DNA of 64,000 bases, taken from NCBI RefSeq assembly GCF_001273775.1, contig NZ_CP011801.1, positions 62,001 through 126,000 on the forward strand. Reading direction: 5' to 3'. This stretch comes from Nitrospira moscoviensis. GTDB lineage: Bacteria; Nitrospirota; Nitrospiria; Nitrospirales; Nitrospiraceae. Under the pieces are notes generated by a model, which saw only the letters and a program-made list of their open reading frames with translations, did no database searches and was not told the DNA's origin. This document shows positions 27,216 to 36,558 of this stretch, piece by piece. A program made the translations under genes and the position numbers. Each line of letters starts with the position of its first letter. Position 1 is the stretch's first letter.

Positions 27216-27680
27216 TCAGAGAGTCTCAACCGGGCCTTGCTCTAGCATCACCAAAGAAAGAGCGTTAATGCAATATCGAAGGCCGCTGGGGGCTGGCCCA
27301 TCCGGGAACACATGCCCAAGATGGGCTTCACATGCGTTACAAGTTGTTTCAATGCGGCGCATGCCATGAGCGTTGTCATCATGATACGCGATTACATTGG
27401 GTTTAACCGGTTGAGTAAAAGACGGCCATCCCGTTTGTGACGGGAATTTACCGGTTGAGTCAAACAACACGGTACCACAGCACACACACGCGTATAGGCC
27501 GGGGACAAATAGATTGCACATAGGCGAGCTATGCGCATGCTCGGTCCCCTTGAGGCGCGTTATTCGATATTGTTCTGCCGAAAGAAGCCGCTTCCACTCC
27601 TCGGTAGATTTTATGATGGCCCGATCAGGACTGGGATTGCCCGTATGAGCCAGATGAATGACGTTGGACCAGTTCAGCAT
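27216..27680 (-). CDS. msrB: Peptide methionine-R-sulfoxide reductase MsrB
   Basis: The 154-residue protein reduces the R epimer of methionine sulfoxide. It has zinc-site cysteine pairs in YACVCCGTVLF and TTCNACEAHLGHVF, the conserved FPSQTGWPSF, and the catalytic Cys in LRYCINALSL. GGAG precedes ATG 27680 by nine bases. It has no signal peptide and no MsrA fusion; the separate msrA lies at 35722. Confidence 0.94.
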   Translation of the reverse strand: MLNWSNVIHLAHTGNPSPDRAIIKSTEEWKRLLSAEQYRITRLKGTEHAHSSPMCNLFVPGLYACVCCGTVLFDSTGKFPSQTGWPSFTQPVKPNVIAYHDDNAHGMRRIETTCNACEAHLGHVFPDGPAPSGLRYCINALSLVMLEQGPVETL

Positions 27681-27808
27681 CGTGATCGTCTCCTTTGGCC
27701 CGCGAAGAACGACTCAAATCCGCAGCAAAAAGAAACTGCCTGCCCATGCTAAAACACACACAAGCAGGCAGTCGTTCAATCATGGGCGGTCGTTATTCTC
27801 TCCCCCCT

Positions 27809-28822
27809 CTATGGAGCGGGGTGTGCTTGAAAAATACTAGGATCATCATTTCCACCCACTTTAAGAATCCCCAACGCGCCCTTGGCTACCCTGAAAAAAC
27901 TATGATCCACCAAGACGTATGCCCCAGGCACGTCGACCTTAAACTCTACGATCGTGGCCCCTGCAGCCGGAACGAGCGTTGATTGCACATGATGGTTTAC
28001 AGTTCCTCCGATCGTTCCCTCCGTATGAACGTTATCGAAGATTTCTCCGATGATGTGGAAAGAGGAGGCGCTGTTGGGTCCGATATTCCCGAAATACAGG
28101 CGAACAGTTTCTCCCACACTGGCCTTCAATTCCCCCTTACCTAATAACGATCCGGTGTGCCCGTTGAACACGACGTAGTCGGAATGTTCCGCCAACCCCT
28201 TTTCCATCGAAAATTCTAAGACATCTTTGTCTTCGCTTGGCTTGGTGAAGAACTCGCTTTCTATGACGGCATACTCCCGATCAACTTTCGGCAATCCATG
28301 CTCTGGCTCGACGAGGATCATTCCATACATGCCATTGGCAAGATGAATGTGCGGGTTGGGAACGGGGGACGCGCAATGATACATAAAAAGACCCGGTGCT
28401 AATGCCTTAAACGTAAACACCCCTGTGGCTCCGGGAAACGCTAAATTCGCTCCTGCCCCTCCACCGGGTCCATTAACCGCATGGAGATCCATGTTATGCG
28501 CGAATTTATTCTCTTTTGGATTTTCTAAGCGAACCTCGACCGTATCCCCCACTCGCACGCGTACCATAGGCCCAGGAACCGTTCCGTTGAACGTCCACAG
28601 TTTGTATTGGACGCCATCCCCGATGGAACCAATCAATTCCTTTGCCTGGACACGTACAACAACATGCGCTGGTTGAGTCCGGCCTGTGGGAGGAGGAACT
28701 TCTGGAGGTGTCGTGAGACGAGCCTCTATTGTTTCCATCGCCGTTGCGTTACTTGGAAAGGGGAAAGCAAGCCCCATCAATGTTGCAAAACACCAACACA
28801 AGAAACGTTTGCATGTGAACAT
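27809..28822 (-). CDS. nirK: Copper nitrite reductase (second NirK)
   Basis: The 337-residue exported two-domain cupredoxin has a signal peptide ending near FPSNATA. Type-1 and type-2 ligands and the catalytic Asp are in HNMDLHAVNGPGGG. The type-2 His and type-1 Cys are in FMYHCASP, and the type-1 His and Met in PHIHLANGMYG. The further His is in SFHIIGEIFDNVHTEG. These wordings differ clearly from the NirK at 14428 and resemble the ammonia/nitrite-oxidiser type, so the two are not recent duplicates. The ATG at 28822 is chosen for GGGAGG nine bases upstream. It follows msrB divergently from nothing, with PagL upstream on the same strand. Confidence 0.92.
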   Translation of the reverse strand: MFTCKRFLCWCFATLMGLAFPFPSNATAMETIEARLTTPPEVPPPTGRTQPAHVVVRVQAKELIGSIGDGVQYKLWTFNGTVPGPMVRVRVGDTVEVRLENPKENKFAHNMDLHAVNGPGGGAGANLAFPGATGVFTFKALAPGLFMYHCASPVPNPHIHLANGMYGMILVEPEHGLPKVDREYAVIESEFFTKPSEDKDVLEFSMEKGLAEHSDYVVFNGHTGSLLGKGELKASVGETVRLYFGNIGPNSASSFHIIGEIFDNVHTEGTIGGTVNHHVQSTLVPAAGATIVEFKVDVPGAYVLVDHSFFRVAKGALGILKVGGNDDPSIFQAHPAP

Positions 28823-29000
28823 AAACCATATCCTCCCATGGTACACTGCCGGTTTACATGACCCCCCCGCTGCTATAGTCGTGGAGATTAAAAAGATTTC
28901 TACAAAATGCCACCGTCACCGATTAGCCTATTGCTCCTTTCTCTTATATTCGGTTCCTGACCTGCCGGTAAGAGGCGTTGTGACCCCAAGGCACATTCAG

Positions 29001-29642
29001 TCAAAACCATTTAGGGGTAAAAAACGAAATGCCCACATACGGAAGAACTCCGTTTATTCCTGTATTGCGATCACCAAGCCCGCCGTTTGAGATGTGATGT
29101 AGCCGTACACCCATTGTCCAAGTCACGTGTTCGTAAAGAAAATAATGAACACCAAGTCCAGTCTCCAACGTAAACTCAAATTGAGTGCTCTGTTCCGAAA
29201 TGCGTGGTGCAAGATTGGTCCAAATCATGCCTGCCCCCGCGTCCACAAAAGGCACCCATCGACCTAATGACAGGAAGTTATACGCAAGAAGAAAAGATCC
29301 CCCAGCGGCTTCCGCAGCAAAGGGCCTCGTAAATCGAGCAAACACTGGCTGAACCACAAACTCGAAGTTACCTTGCCACCAGCCAGATGCCACGGGATCA
29401 GTCAACACCATGCCTAGCCTCGGCATGACGAAAACGGCGCTTCGATCAGCGGACGGCGCATTCCCTATCGCCGTTGTGGCTTGATCAAACCCTGCGGCCA
29501 CTCCTAATTCGATCGTACCCTTTGTCAGCACATCCCGCGCTTCGAATGCCGTTGGCCCACCAAGCGCGGGGCAGACGCCTGTGAGCATTGCGACGATGAA
29601 AATTCCTACTATGATGACGGCATGACGATGTTCTCGTGGCAT
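29001..29642 (-). CDS. pagL: PagL-like lipid A 3-O-deacylase
   Basis: The 213-residue outer-membrane protein has a signal peptide (VGIFIVAMLTGVCPALGG) and amphipathic strands. The PagL active-site wording HHISNGGLGDRNTGIN carries the His-Ser pair, and the protein ends TPKWF. It removes an acyl chain from lipid A. The start is uncertain: ATG 29642 or an upstream TTG at 29654, neither with a strong ribosome site. A Crp/Fnr-like palindrome is about 140 bp upstream. Confidence 0.82.
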   Translation of the reverse strand: MPREHRHAVIIVGIFIVAMLTGVCPALGGPTAFEARDVLTKGTIELGVAAGFDQATTAIGNAPSADRSAVFVMPRLGMVLTDPVASGWWQGNFEFVVQPVFARFTRPFAAEAAGGSFLLAYNFLSLGRWVPFVDAGAGMIWTNLAPRISEQSTQFEFTLETGLGVHYFLYEHVTWTMGVRLHHISNGGLGDRNTGINGVLPYVGISFFTPKWF

Positions 29643-29654
29643 GATGGTTCGCAA

Positions 29655-30228
29655 CTCATTCTATTAAGGGAAAGAACTTGCAACATGAGATACTTGCTGC
29701 GTGGATTGCCCATCTCACTCGCTCAGGCAACTTTCTAAATGGCCATCGTTTGACATGATATGCCTGTCTTCTGATATCAGTCTGTCAGATATCCGACAAT
29801 TCAAAAACCTGTCATATGGGCATGATAGTAACGATACGGAAAAAGACTATGGTAATCAGGTCAGACACAGGGCTGTGTAAGCTCATCTGGAGAGCAAAGA
29901 TACCGTCTGAAGTCATGTATTGCTCTCTAGGAAACGACGGCAAGTTAAAGCGGGGGGACGCTAGCGGCTTTGGCGGTCCCTTGCGAAAGGAGTGGATCGA
30001 TAAGGCGGCCAAAGTGCACCGACGAGCCAATCGCTTACGCCCTCTGACAATCTGAATTCGTCCCCCTACCGGAGATATCTGCCAGCAGCTCGGCATCGCC
30101 GAGCAACCTTCTACATCTGAAAGGAGAGGTATGTTTATCTCCGAGTGGGTGAGCCCTGCAGGTTTAGGCAGGAAGAGGAAGAGAACAGCTAGCTGAAGCG
30201 GTTTGGGCAGATCTCCCACTAAACAAGC
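29655..30228. other. Intergenic region with regulatory palindrome, no convincing gene
   Basis: Apart from the palindrome at 29783, I see no supported gene. A rightward frame at 29816-30055 has no ribosome site or family match. The DNA is AT-rich up to about 29930 and looks like decayed sequence towards the IS remnants. Confidence 0.5.
29783..29798. promoter_or_regulatory. Crp/Fnr-type palindrome (TGTCA-N6-CGACA)
   Basis: TGTCAGATATCCGACA is nearly a perfect 16-bp palindrome, upstream of pagL. The half-sites equal the published CooA-type TGTCA-N6-CGACA spacing. Confidence 0.55.
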
Positions 30229-30360
30229 TCATGCGGTCGAAGGCCCTGTGAAATAGGCTTGAAGCCCACGTCCCGCCGAGAACTTACCCGCCAGCTTCAG
30301 GACGCCTTCTCGGTGAGTCGTGTGCAGGCCTGTTGACGTTGGTCCCGTAACGAGACAGTC

Positions 30361-30739
30361 CTTAACCAGAGCAGACGACTTTTTCGACGATCGATTGTCC
30401 CTGACGTTGCGCGAGAAACTCATTCGAGGTCAGGTGCCCGAGTGAGCTGTGCAGGCGGTGGTGATTGTGATCCATCCGCCACGCTTCGATGATGGCCTGG
30501 GCCTCGGCGAGCGAGGCGAACTGGTGGACGTTCAAGCACTCATCGCGGAGCCGCCCGTTAAATGACTCAATGAACGCGTTTTCGACTGGTTTCCCCGGTC
30601 GAATGAAGTCGAGCTGGACACCACGTCGATAAGCCCAATCCTCCAAGGCGCGTGATTGGAATTCGGTGCCATGATCGACGGTGATGGAGCGAGGGCTCAG
30701 GCCTTGGCTCATGACGCGATCCAGCACCTGCAATCGGCG
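30361..30739 (-). pseudogene. IS3-family transposase (OrfB), C-terminal remnant
   Basis: The remnant encodes the last ~120 residues of an IS3-type integrase: [18 protein letters not shown] (second Asp), [20 protein letters not shown] (Glu) and [14 protein letters not shown]. The first catalytic Asp and OrfA are missing. At its 5' side it abuts the truncated IS5-type gene at about 30740, so one event removed parts of both. Confidence 0.88.
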
Positions 30740-31330
30740 TCATACCCACGGTCGGCGATCAGATGTTGGGCTCGAGGAAGACTGAGGAGCAAGTGTCCCG
30801 CGCCGGTGTAATCACTCGTCGGCCCGGTGGTTAGCAACAGACGTACCGGCTTCCCAGTGTCGTCGCACACGGTGTGCAGCTTCGAGTTCAGGCCGCCTTT
30901 CGTGCGGCCAATGCAGCGGGGCAGCGCCCTTTTTTAAGTAAGCTAGCTGGCCGCGGTTCTGTGGGCCTTCAGATGCGTGGCATCGATCATGAGGCATTCG
31001 GTTGTCCCGTGTTACTGTGCTACCTCGTGGAAGATCTTATTGAAGATCCCAGCCCGGCTCCATCGCACGAAGCGGTTGTAAAGCGTCTTGTACGAACCAT
31101 AGGCCGGTGGCGCATCTTTCCATTGCAGGCCGTATCGGATGACACAGATGATCCCGCTGATCACCCGCCTATCATCCACACGTGGGATGCCGTACGAGAC
31201 GGGGAAATACGGCTTGATCCTGTTCAACTGCTGCTGGGTCAACAGAGACACTTCCCTCATGGCCACCTCCAGCCCGAATGAAGCACATCTCGTTTCCCGA
31301 GGGAAGGCCAAAGCTTAATGAGTCCCGACC
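30740..31330 (-). pseudogene. IS5-family transposase, truncated
   Basis: The first frame (31260 to about 31012) encodes LLTQQQLNRIKPYFPVSYG and GLQWKDAPPAYGSYKTLYNR. A second frame continues with MIDATHLKAHRTAASL, SKLHTVCDDTGKPVRLLLT and LIADRGYD. The shift near 31011 may be the programmed frameshift of this group or decay. The C-terminal part after DRGYD is lost at the junction with the IS3 remnant. The 5' tip reads GGTCGGGACTCA next to CTAG, consistent with a group that duplicates a 4-bp YTAR target. Confidence 0.8.
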
Positions 31331-31334
31331 CTAG

Positions 31335-31670
31335 TACGATCATTCGGTTTGTTATCTAAATTGGCGCTAAGATTCTCACGGTATTGCAATGGTTTGTCCT
31401 GTATATGACAGACCCTGAGGAAGGTATTGACTAGAATGCACAACGTTTCGTTGATGTCTGGTGAAAGCTGAGTGATTAAGATTTTACGCAACGGGCTTTA
31501 AAGGATGGCAAGCCGGAGGCCACGCATAAGATTATTGAGGCAGGCACTCGTTGCACGGAAGCAGGAATACAGTAGGCATGCAGGTATTGCACTGGAGAGG
31601 GGGAAATAATCGTCGGATTGCCCGATTGAATCGATATTCATGGGCATATTGAATAGAAAAGGGTGACAAC
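31335..31670. other. Intergenic region with regulatory palindrome
   Basis: No gene is seen. It holds the palindrome at 31395 and presumably the promoter of the truncated Tat-signal gene. Confidence 0.4.
31395..31410. promoter_or_regulatory. Crp/Fnr-type palindrome (TGTCC-N6-TGACA)
   Basis: TGTCCTGTATATGACA lies 260 bp upstream of the truncated Tat-signal gene. It is a weaker member of the set because of the distance. Confidence 0.4.
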
Positions 31671-31805
31671 ATGTATAAAGCTAATGTTTCCCGTCGTGAT
31701 TTTCTGAAGTGGTCAGGTGTCGCTGCGTCGGTGCTGACCGTTCATTCGGTCGCCGCGGTCGATGAGAAGGCGAAGACCGCCACAAAGGATTCCGTCGGCC
31801 TGCTC
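31671..31805 (+). pseudogene. Tat-exported protein, N-terminal stub
   Basis: About 45 codons remain: MYKANVSRRDFLKWSG is a clear twin-arginine signal (SRRDFLK) followed by a hydrophobic stretch and SVAAVDEKAKTATKD. The reading is then broken by IS630-type sequence. Such signals belong to exported cofactor proteins, often molybdopterin or multicopper enzymes, but too little is left to say which. Confidence 0.75.
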
Positions 31806-32130
31806 ACGACTCCATCTGGTGCAAGTGGTGCCCCGCAAGATTGTGCTGATCCTCGATGGCCATCCTATGCATAAGGCGAGACGGGTTCAGCAGTTTGCCA
31901 CACGGCAGGCAGGACGCTTGGAGGTGCACTTCTTGCCACCGTACTCGCCAGACTTGAACCCCGACGAACTGGCATGGGCTCATGTCAAAACCGAGCTGGG
32001 CCGGGGGATCGCCCGGACAAAAACGGAGTTGAAGACCCGCGCGCATGGGATTCTGTGCAGCTTTCAACGTCGCCCCCATCTTGTCCGCCGGTTCTTTCAT
32101 GCGCCCTCATGCCTCTATGCTGCCGCATGA
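31806..32130 (+). pseudogene. IS630-family transposase, C-terminal remnant
   Basis: The fragment encodes IVLILDGHPMHKARRVQQF (second Asp of the DDE triad) and LPPYSPDLNPDELAWAHVK (final Glu region, family signature), then the normal C-terminus. The N-terminal half is missing. It truncates the Tat-signal gene. Confidence 0.88.
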
Positions 32131-32336
32131 GGCTTTACTAACGCCAGCCTTAGTAACAGAAATACTTTACCGAACCTGGTAAACAGTACTGCAGGGAAAT
32201 GACAATCACCAGTGATCGAAGAACACCGACCATGCGAAAAAGTGGAAAAGCAGGCTGTCCGCTCTATCGATGTCTTTGTTTTTCATCTTCAGATTATAGG
32301 AGCCTTAGCTGCTCATGAATCAGGAGCACCAATAAA

Positions 32337-32954
32337 ATGGCCCAGACCATGAAGAAGCGAATTTCCCTTCTCCTACAAGATATTCAGGCTTGTACCATAT
32401 GCCAACCGACCCTTCCTCTCGGGCCACGACCGATTCTACAGATTCACCCGAAGGCTTCTATTTTAATTGCTGGGCAGGCACCGGGGCGAAAAGCCCATGA
32501 GACCCGTGTACCCTTTGATGATCCGAGTGGAGACCGCCTTCGAGAATGGCTAGGGGTGAATCGAAAAACCTTTTATGATGCCCATCAAATTGCGATCCTT
32601 CCCATGGGGTTTTGCTATCCTGGGGCCGGCAAGTCTGGGGATCTCCCTCCGCGTCCAGAATGTGCATCGGCCTGGCGAGCCGAGCTTTTAGCCATGTTGC
32701 CCAATATCAAGCTCACACTCGTAATTGGTCAATACGCTCTCGACTATCACTTACAGGAATCCCCATTTCGGAGCGTCACCGAGGCTGTCAAAGCTTGGAA
32801 GGAATTTTGGCCAGACCGGCTTCCACTTCCGCACCCTAGTCCGAGGAATAATATTTGGTTGAAACGCAATTTGTGGTTTGAACACGATCTCTTGCCGGTG
32901 CTGAGAAGAAGAGTGAAGACTGTCTTGCGTAAGGGAACGATTCTGAAGAAATGA
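32337..32954 (+). CDS. Uracil-DNA glycosylase family protein
   Basis: The 205-residue protein has the superfamily motif A in ILIAGQAPGRKAHET and motif B in LPHPSPRNN, with the conserved VIGQYAL strand between. The four iron-sulfur cysteines of family 4/5 enzymes are not present as a set; CTICQP and FCYPG are the only Cys-rich spots. It probably removes uracil or deaminated bases. This fits a nitrosative-stress cargo, because reactive nitrogen species deaminate cytosine (inference). GGAG lies ten bases before ATG 32337. Confidence 0.85.
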   Translation: MAQTMKKRISLLLQDIQACTICQPTLPLGPRPILQIHPKASILIAGQAPGRKAHETRVPFDDPSGDRLREWLGVNRKTFYDAHQIAILPMGFCYPGAGKSGDLPPRPECASAWRAELLAMLPNIKLTLVIGQYALDYHLQESPFRSVTEAVKAWKEFWPDRLPLPHPSPRNNIWLKRNLWFEHDLLPVLRRRVKTVLRKGTILKK

Positions 32955-33247
32955 GCATCTCTGGGCTTACTTGTGGTAAGGCGACGCGCGGTTACAGGGA
33001 GCTTCTCCCGCCTAACATTTGAAAGCGTCCTCATGCCGGAACTGTATCGGATTGCAATCATCCTCCTTGGAATTGTGGGCTTCGTAGCCTTTTCGCGTCG
33101 ACTCGAAGAGTCGATCGTGGACTTCCTGGGCTTTCACGGACACTTTAGGGTGGTTGTTAGAACAGGGGGAGGACCGATCGTTCCGTCAGGCCACTTGCCG
33201 GTCTTCATGTACACGTCATAGGGCCAAGGGATTACATAGGTATCTAA

Positions 33248-33470
33248 TTATTCGGCCGTCAGTATCGGCTTCTTGTCGAGGACATTCATCAGACCTTTCG
33301 GAAGGATGACTGATCCTACATGGATCCAGCCACGGCACCCAACTGGCCGATTCAAGGAACCATCTTTATTGAAGACAATCTTCTCTTCGGCTGCGGAGCC
33401 TGTTCCTACCATGAATGCCGATAAGATGAGGGGTCCCGACGAGTACAACCATTTTGCCGATCGATTTCAT
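33248..33470 (-). pseudogene. Cytochrome P460-type gene, N-terminal remnant with frameshift
   Basis: A good start (AAGGAG then ATGAAATCG at 33470) reads MKSIGKMVVLVG. The frame then shifts by one to reach a secretion-signal-like LILSAFMVGTGSAAEE and NKDGSLNRPVGCRGWIHVGSVILPKG. The last part matches the start of cytochrome P460-family proteins (compare RLSPAAYRKWVYVGTPV in the gene at 40557). The haem-binding C-terminal half is absent. It is therefore a broken third P460 locus. Confidence 0.65.
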
Positions 33471-33609
33471 CGCATTCTCCTTTTTGCTTGAAAGCCAGCT
33501 CGTGGTCTCAAATAGTGACTAGAGCACTATTATCAACACCACTCGCTGTCCAGGTGGATCGAATAATTATCCCTCTGCATGATCATGTTCGCATCAAATG
33601 TGTACGTCA

Positions 33610-34929
33610 TCATGATTGGTCACACGTGGTGATACCCTGCGGCCGGGACCGATAGTACACCCCGTCCTGACCAAGATGTCGGGAGTGTGCAACGGACGGG
33701 ATGCCTTCGCCATCTACCCGTAGACAATGTAAAATATTTCCCTCTTCGCGCGTGTTCTCGTCAGTCTGATTGATCCGTTGGCAGATGACATACAGGAACT
33801 GTTCCTTTGGATCCAGAACGCATTGAAATGCCGTGCTTCCTGGGTGACTGAACATTCGGTTGTTAATAAACCACTCCCCTGGATGTGGAAGCTGCAATCG
33901 GCTGATCTCGATGGGTTTCACGGCCCGCTCTCCGGAAATATCGTAGGTACTCACGGTTGCTGCCTTATCGTCTTTGTCGGTACGAGGCAAATTATTGATC
34001 GTATAGAGGCGAGTGCCTTCTTTGTTGGGCAACACCCAGCAAATATCCTGACCGCTATTGGGGACGGAGCCAAGAAATGTCATCGCTCCTTCCTTATTGA
34101 AACGGTAGACACCCAATTCGTTGCGGGTGACAAACCCAACATAAAGCAGTGGTTCCGTAGGATGTGCCCAGATGCCTAAAGGCATCGACGGAACGCCGTC
34201 CATGTCCTTGTACTTATAGCCGGGATTCGTCTCTGGTAGTTGCACCAAGCGTCGCTCGGTTAGCCGGCCGTCTCGCCCCACCTGAAAGACATGGAGTTGG
34301 CCTTGCACGCTCGGTTTGAGTCCAGCTAAGAACGATCTCGTTCCTTCACCATCGAAATCCACATCCACCTGGAAGTCATTGCCGAACGCTATGTCAGGAT
34401 ATGCGGATGGGACATAGACCTGCGTCGGTTTCTGTGAGTTCTCCACGTCAATCTTAGAGACAAATCGCAATGTGCCGTCCTGCTCGATCGTGAATGAGAC
34501 GTAGCTGGCTTTCGCCGTGCCACGCAACGCCTCTAGTTGATGATAATCTTCATTCCGGTTTGACACGAGCAACGTCGTTCCGCTCAGCGAAAGACTGTTC
34601 GGCGCGACGCCGCGCGACGAAAAGGGCGATCCTTTCACATGCCGTAACGTCCCATCGGACTGAATATCGAAGACGGCGATGGTGTTGCTATGTGTGTTGA
34701 CCGTAAAGAGACGCTTCCCGTCCTGGCTGACAATCAGCGGGGTATCGTTGTCATGTGGGCCGAGTTTGCCATGGGTGTCATTGTTGATGCCCGTTCCCCC
34801 TGTATAAAATGGATTGCCAGGCAAGGGCGTGAGCGTCCCATCGTCGTTTCGTGTATAGCCTAGCACTGCATTCTGGCCTTCACGAATGTCGTTGGTCTGG
34901 ATGTATAAATATCGACCTTGGGCTTTCAT
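33610..34929 (-). CDS. Beta-propeller protein (lactonase/YncE-like)
   Basis: The 439-residue protein consists of repeated blades such as RYLYIQTNDIREGQNAVLGY, KRLFTVNTHSNTIAVFDI, EPLLYVGFVTRNELGVYRF and GTRLYTINNLPRTDKD. These are typical of the 6-phosphogluconolactonase/YncE seven-bladed propeller. No signal peptide is seen from ATG 34929 (AGGAGG upstream, slightly far). The role is unknown; propellers of this type can act as lactonases or scaffolds. Confidence 0.75.
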   Translation of the reverse strand: MKAQGRYLYIQTNDIREGQNAVLGYTRNDDGTLTPLPGNPFYTGGTGINNDTHGKLGPHDNDTPLIVSQDGKRLFTVNTHSNTIAVFDIQSDGTLRHVKGSPFSSRGVAPNSLSLSGTTLLVSNRNEDYHQLEALRGTAKASYVSFTIEQDGTLRFVSKIDVENSQKPTQVYVPSAYPDIAFGNDFQVDVDFDGEGTRSFLAGLKPSVQGQLHVFQVGRDGRLTERRLVQLPETNPGYKYKDMDGVPSMPLGIWAHPTEPLLYVGFVTRNELGVYRFNKEGAMTFLGSVPNSGQDICWVLPNKEGTRLYTINNLPRTDKDDKAATVSTYDISGERAVKPIEISRLQLPHPGEWFINNRMFSHPGSTAFQCVLDPKEQFLYVICQRINQTDENTREEGNILHCLRVDGEGIPSVAHSRHLGQDGVYYRSRPQGITTCDQS

Positions 34930-35177
34930 GTTCGTTGCGCCTCCTATTTTGTAAAAAGTGGGTGCCTTTCGAGCACTGAACACATATCAACGCTAAAGAC
35001 GTTTCACGGAAATCGCTGTAACGACAGGAGCACGTGCTGAAGACCGTTCTGGCACTGCCCCGTACAAGTTTCAGATAATTCGGAAGCACACTTCCAGCGC
35101 GTCTCAGCAAGGTGCTATTTCGAATCTCCTGTAAGCACGATGGGAGGTGGAATCCTTCTCCCCGACGCAGCCGATTG

Positions 35178-35675
35178 TCAGGCCGGCTCTGTGGTAACCG
35201 AGGAGAGATAGTCCGCGGACGCAATAAGACCTTCCGCGTCGAGCGTAAATCCTCCGTAGATAGGTTCCCCAGACGGATTGATGACGATGAACCATGGAGT
35301 CCCACGTGTGTGGTAATCAGACATGATCGTAGGATATCCGCGTTCCGGCGCGTCGTATCCGAACGGCACTTGAAGATCGTAGAGTAGCTGAGCGTCCCGC
35401 ATCCGTTCGAATGTATTCACATCTTTGCCTTCAAAGACGGTCTGCACAACGGCAAAGCCAAATCCCTTTGGAGAGAGGGCCTTCACCAGCTTTTTCATTG
35501 TCGGAAAACCAGTGGAATGGCATCCAGGACACCAATGTTGGAAACAAAAGATGATTCTATATCCTGTGCCAAGATCAGCTAGCTTCAGCGGAGCACACGG
35601 TCGGCCATAACCATCCAGCCATCGGCTGACGCGTAGTTCCGGAGCCTTGAGAAGCGATGACGCCCGTTGATTCAT
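35178..35675 (-). CDS. Thioredoxin-fold redox protein
   Basis: The 165-residue protein has the active-site motif HWCPGC in FCFQHWCPGCHSTGFP and a cis-Pro loop in TRGTPWFIVINPSGE, as in TlpA/peroxiredoxin-like proteins. It has no signal peptide. It is followed on the same strand by the beta-propeller gene and preceded by msrA. It could re-reduce the methionine sulfoxide reductases or act as a peroxiredoxin (inference). Confidence 0.82.
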   Translation of the reverse strand: MNQRASSLLKAPELRVSRWLDGYGRPCAPLKLADLGTGYRIIFCFQHWCPGCHSTGFPTMKKLVKALSPKGFGFAVVQTVFEGKDVNTFERMRDAQLLYDLQVPFGYDAPERGYPTIMSDYHTRGTPWFIVINPSGEPIYGGFTLDAEGLIASADYLSSVTTEPA

Positions 35676-35721
35676 ATCTATCCTCTTGGGCAGATGTATC
35701 CGTTCCTAGTGACTCATACGT

Positions 35722-36225
35722 TCATGCCGGCTTCGGGAGTTTCCAGTTAGGTCTCACGAAATGGCAGGTGTACCCCTGAGGGTTGTGCTTGAGATAGTCC
35801 TGGTGTTCGGGCTCCGCTATCCAAAATGGTCCTGCGGGGTGGACTTCCGTGACTACCTTTCCTGGCCAAATTCCCGAGGCATCAATCTCTCCGATTATCC
35901 GTTCCGCCTCCAGCCCCTGCTCATCGGACGTGTAATAAATCCCAGAACGATAGGACGTTCCTCGATCGTTGCCCTGACGATTGATGGTTGTGGGGTCGTG
36001 GATCTGAAAAAATGTTTCCAATAAGCCTCGAAACGGCAGCCGATCTGGGTCGAAAACCACTTCGATTGCTTCGGCATGGGTTCCATGATTGCGATAAGTC
36101 GCAGTCGGTGCGTTGCCGCCGCTGTAGCCCACTCGCGTGGAGAGCACACCGGGCAGTTTACGAATCAGATCCTGCATCCCCCAAAAACATCCACCCGCTA
36201 AAATCACTGTCTCTGCTCGGCTCAT
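35722..36225 (-). CDS. msrA: Peptide methionine-S-sulfoxide reductase MsrA
   Basis: The 167-residue protein has the catalytic motif [11 protein letters not shown] near the N-terminus, [20 protein letters not shown] and the conserved [21 protein letters not shown]. It reduces the S epimer of methionine sulfoxide. The ATG at 36225 is chosen because GGAG lies six bases upstream; a second ATG at 36237 lacks one. The thioredoxin-like gene follows 46 bp downstream. Confidence 0.95.
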   Translation of the reverse strand: MSRAETVILAGGCFWGMQDLIRKLPGVLSTRVGYSGGNAPTATYRNHGTHAEAIEVVFDPDRLPFRGLLETFFQIHDPTTINRQGNDRGTSYRSGIYYTSDEQGLEAERIIGEIDASGIWPGKVVTEVHPAGPFWIAEPEHQDYLKHNPQGYTCHFVRPNWKLPKPA

Positions 36226-36558
36226 GACGGTCTCCATTCATGAACGTGGTTCAGCCTAGTTTAGTGGTTCGTAGATTGCTGGCTTTCCTCAGGCCTCTCA
36301 TGAACTTCATAATCATAACTTCCACACTCTTATTACCGGCGACCGCTTACTTTCATCTTATCCTCCCACTCAGCCCACTCATCGGCACACTCGCCTGCTC
36401 GCCCGCTCGCCCAGCTGACGGAAGCAAATCCCTCGCAATGAAACTAGCCACAGAAAGAATGCAATCCAAAAGGCTGCCCCTTCCTGGACACCTATAAGAC
36501 GTGTCCTAACCCAGGCCCTCCCAAGAGCCTTTAGCGCCCACATCTACGACAGATGTAG
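36226..36558. other. Intergenic region, no gene recognised
   Basis: It contains a short tandem array of CTCGCC-type units (about 36379-36416) and a rightward frame without a ribosome site. The msrA promoter must lie here. Confidence 0.4.

Noticed and set aside
29816..30055. 79-residue rightward frame
   Set aside because: No ribosome site or family resemblance, in the decayed zone next to IS remnants.
33033..33221. 62-residue rightward frame starting MPELYRIAIILLGIVGFVAF with one membrane-like segment
   Set aside because: No ribosome site, and it ends in non-descript sequence. It could be a gene stub, but I cannot support it.
36240..36497. Rightward frame with a hydrophobic stretch
   Set aside because: It overlaps a tandem CTCGCC-type repeat and the msrA promoter, and has no ribosome site.
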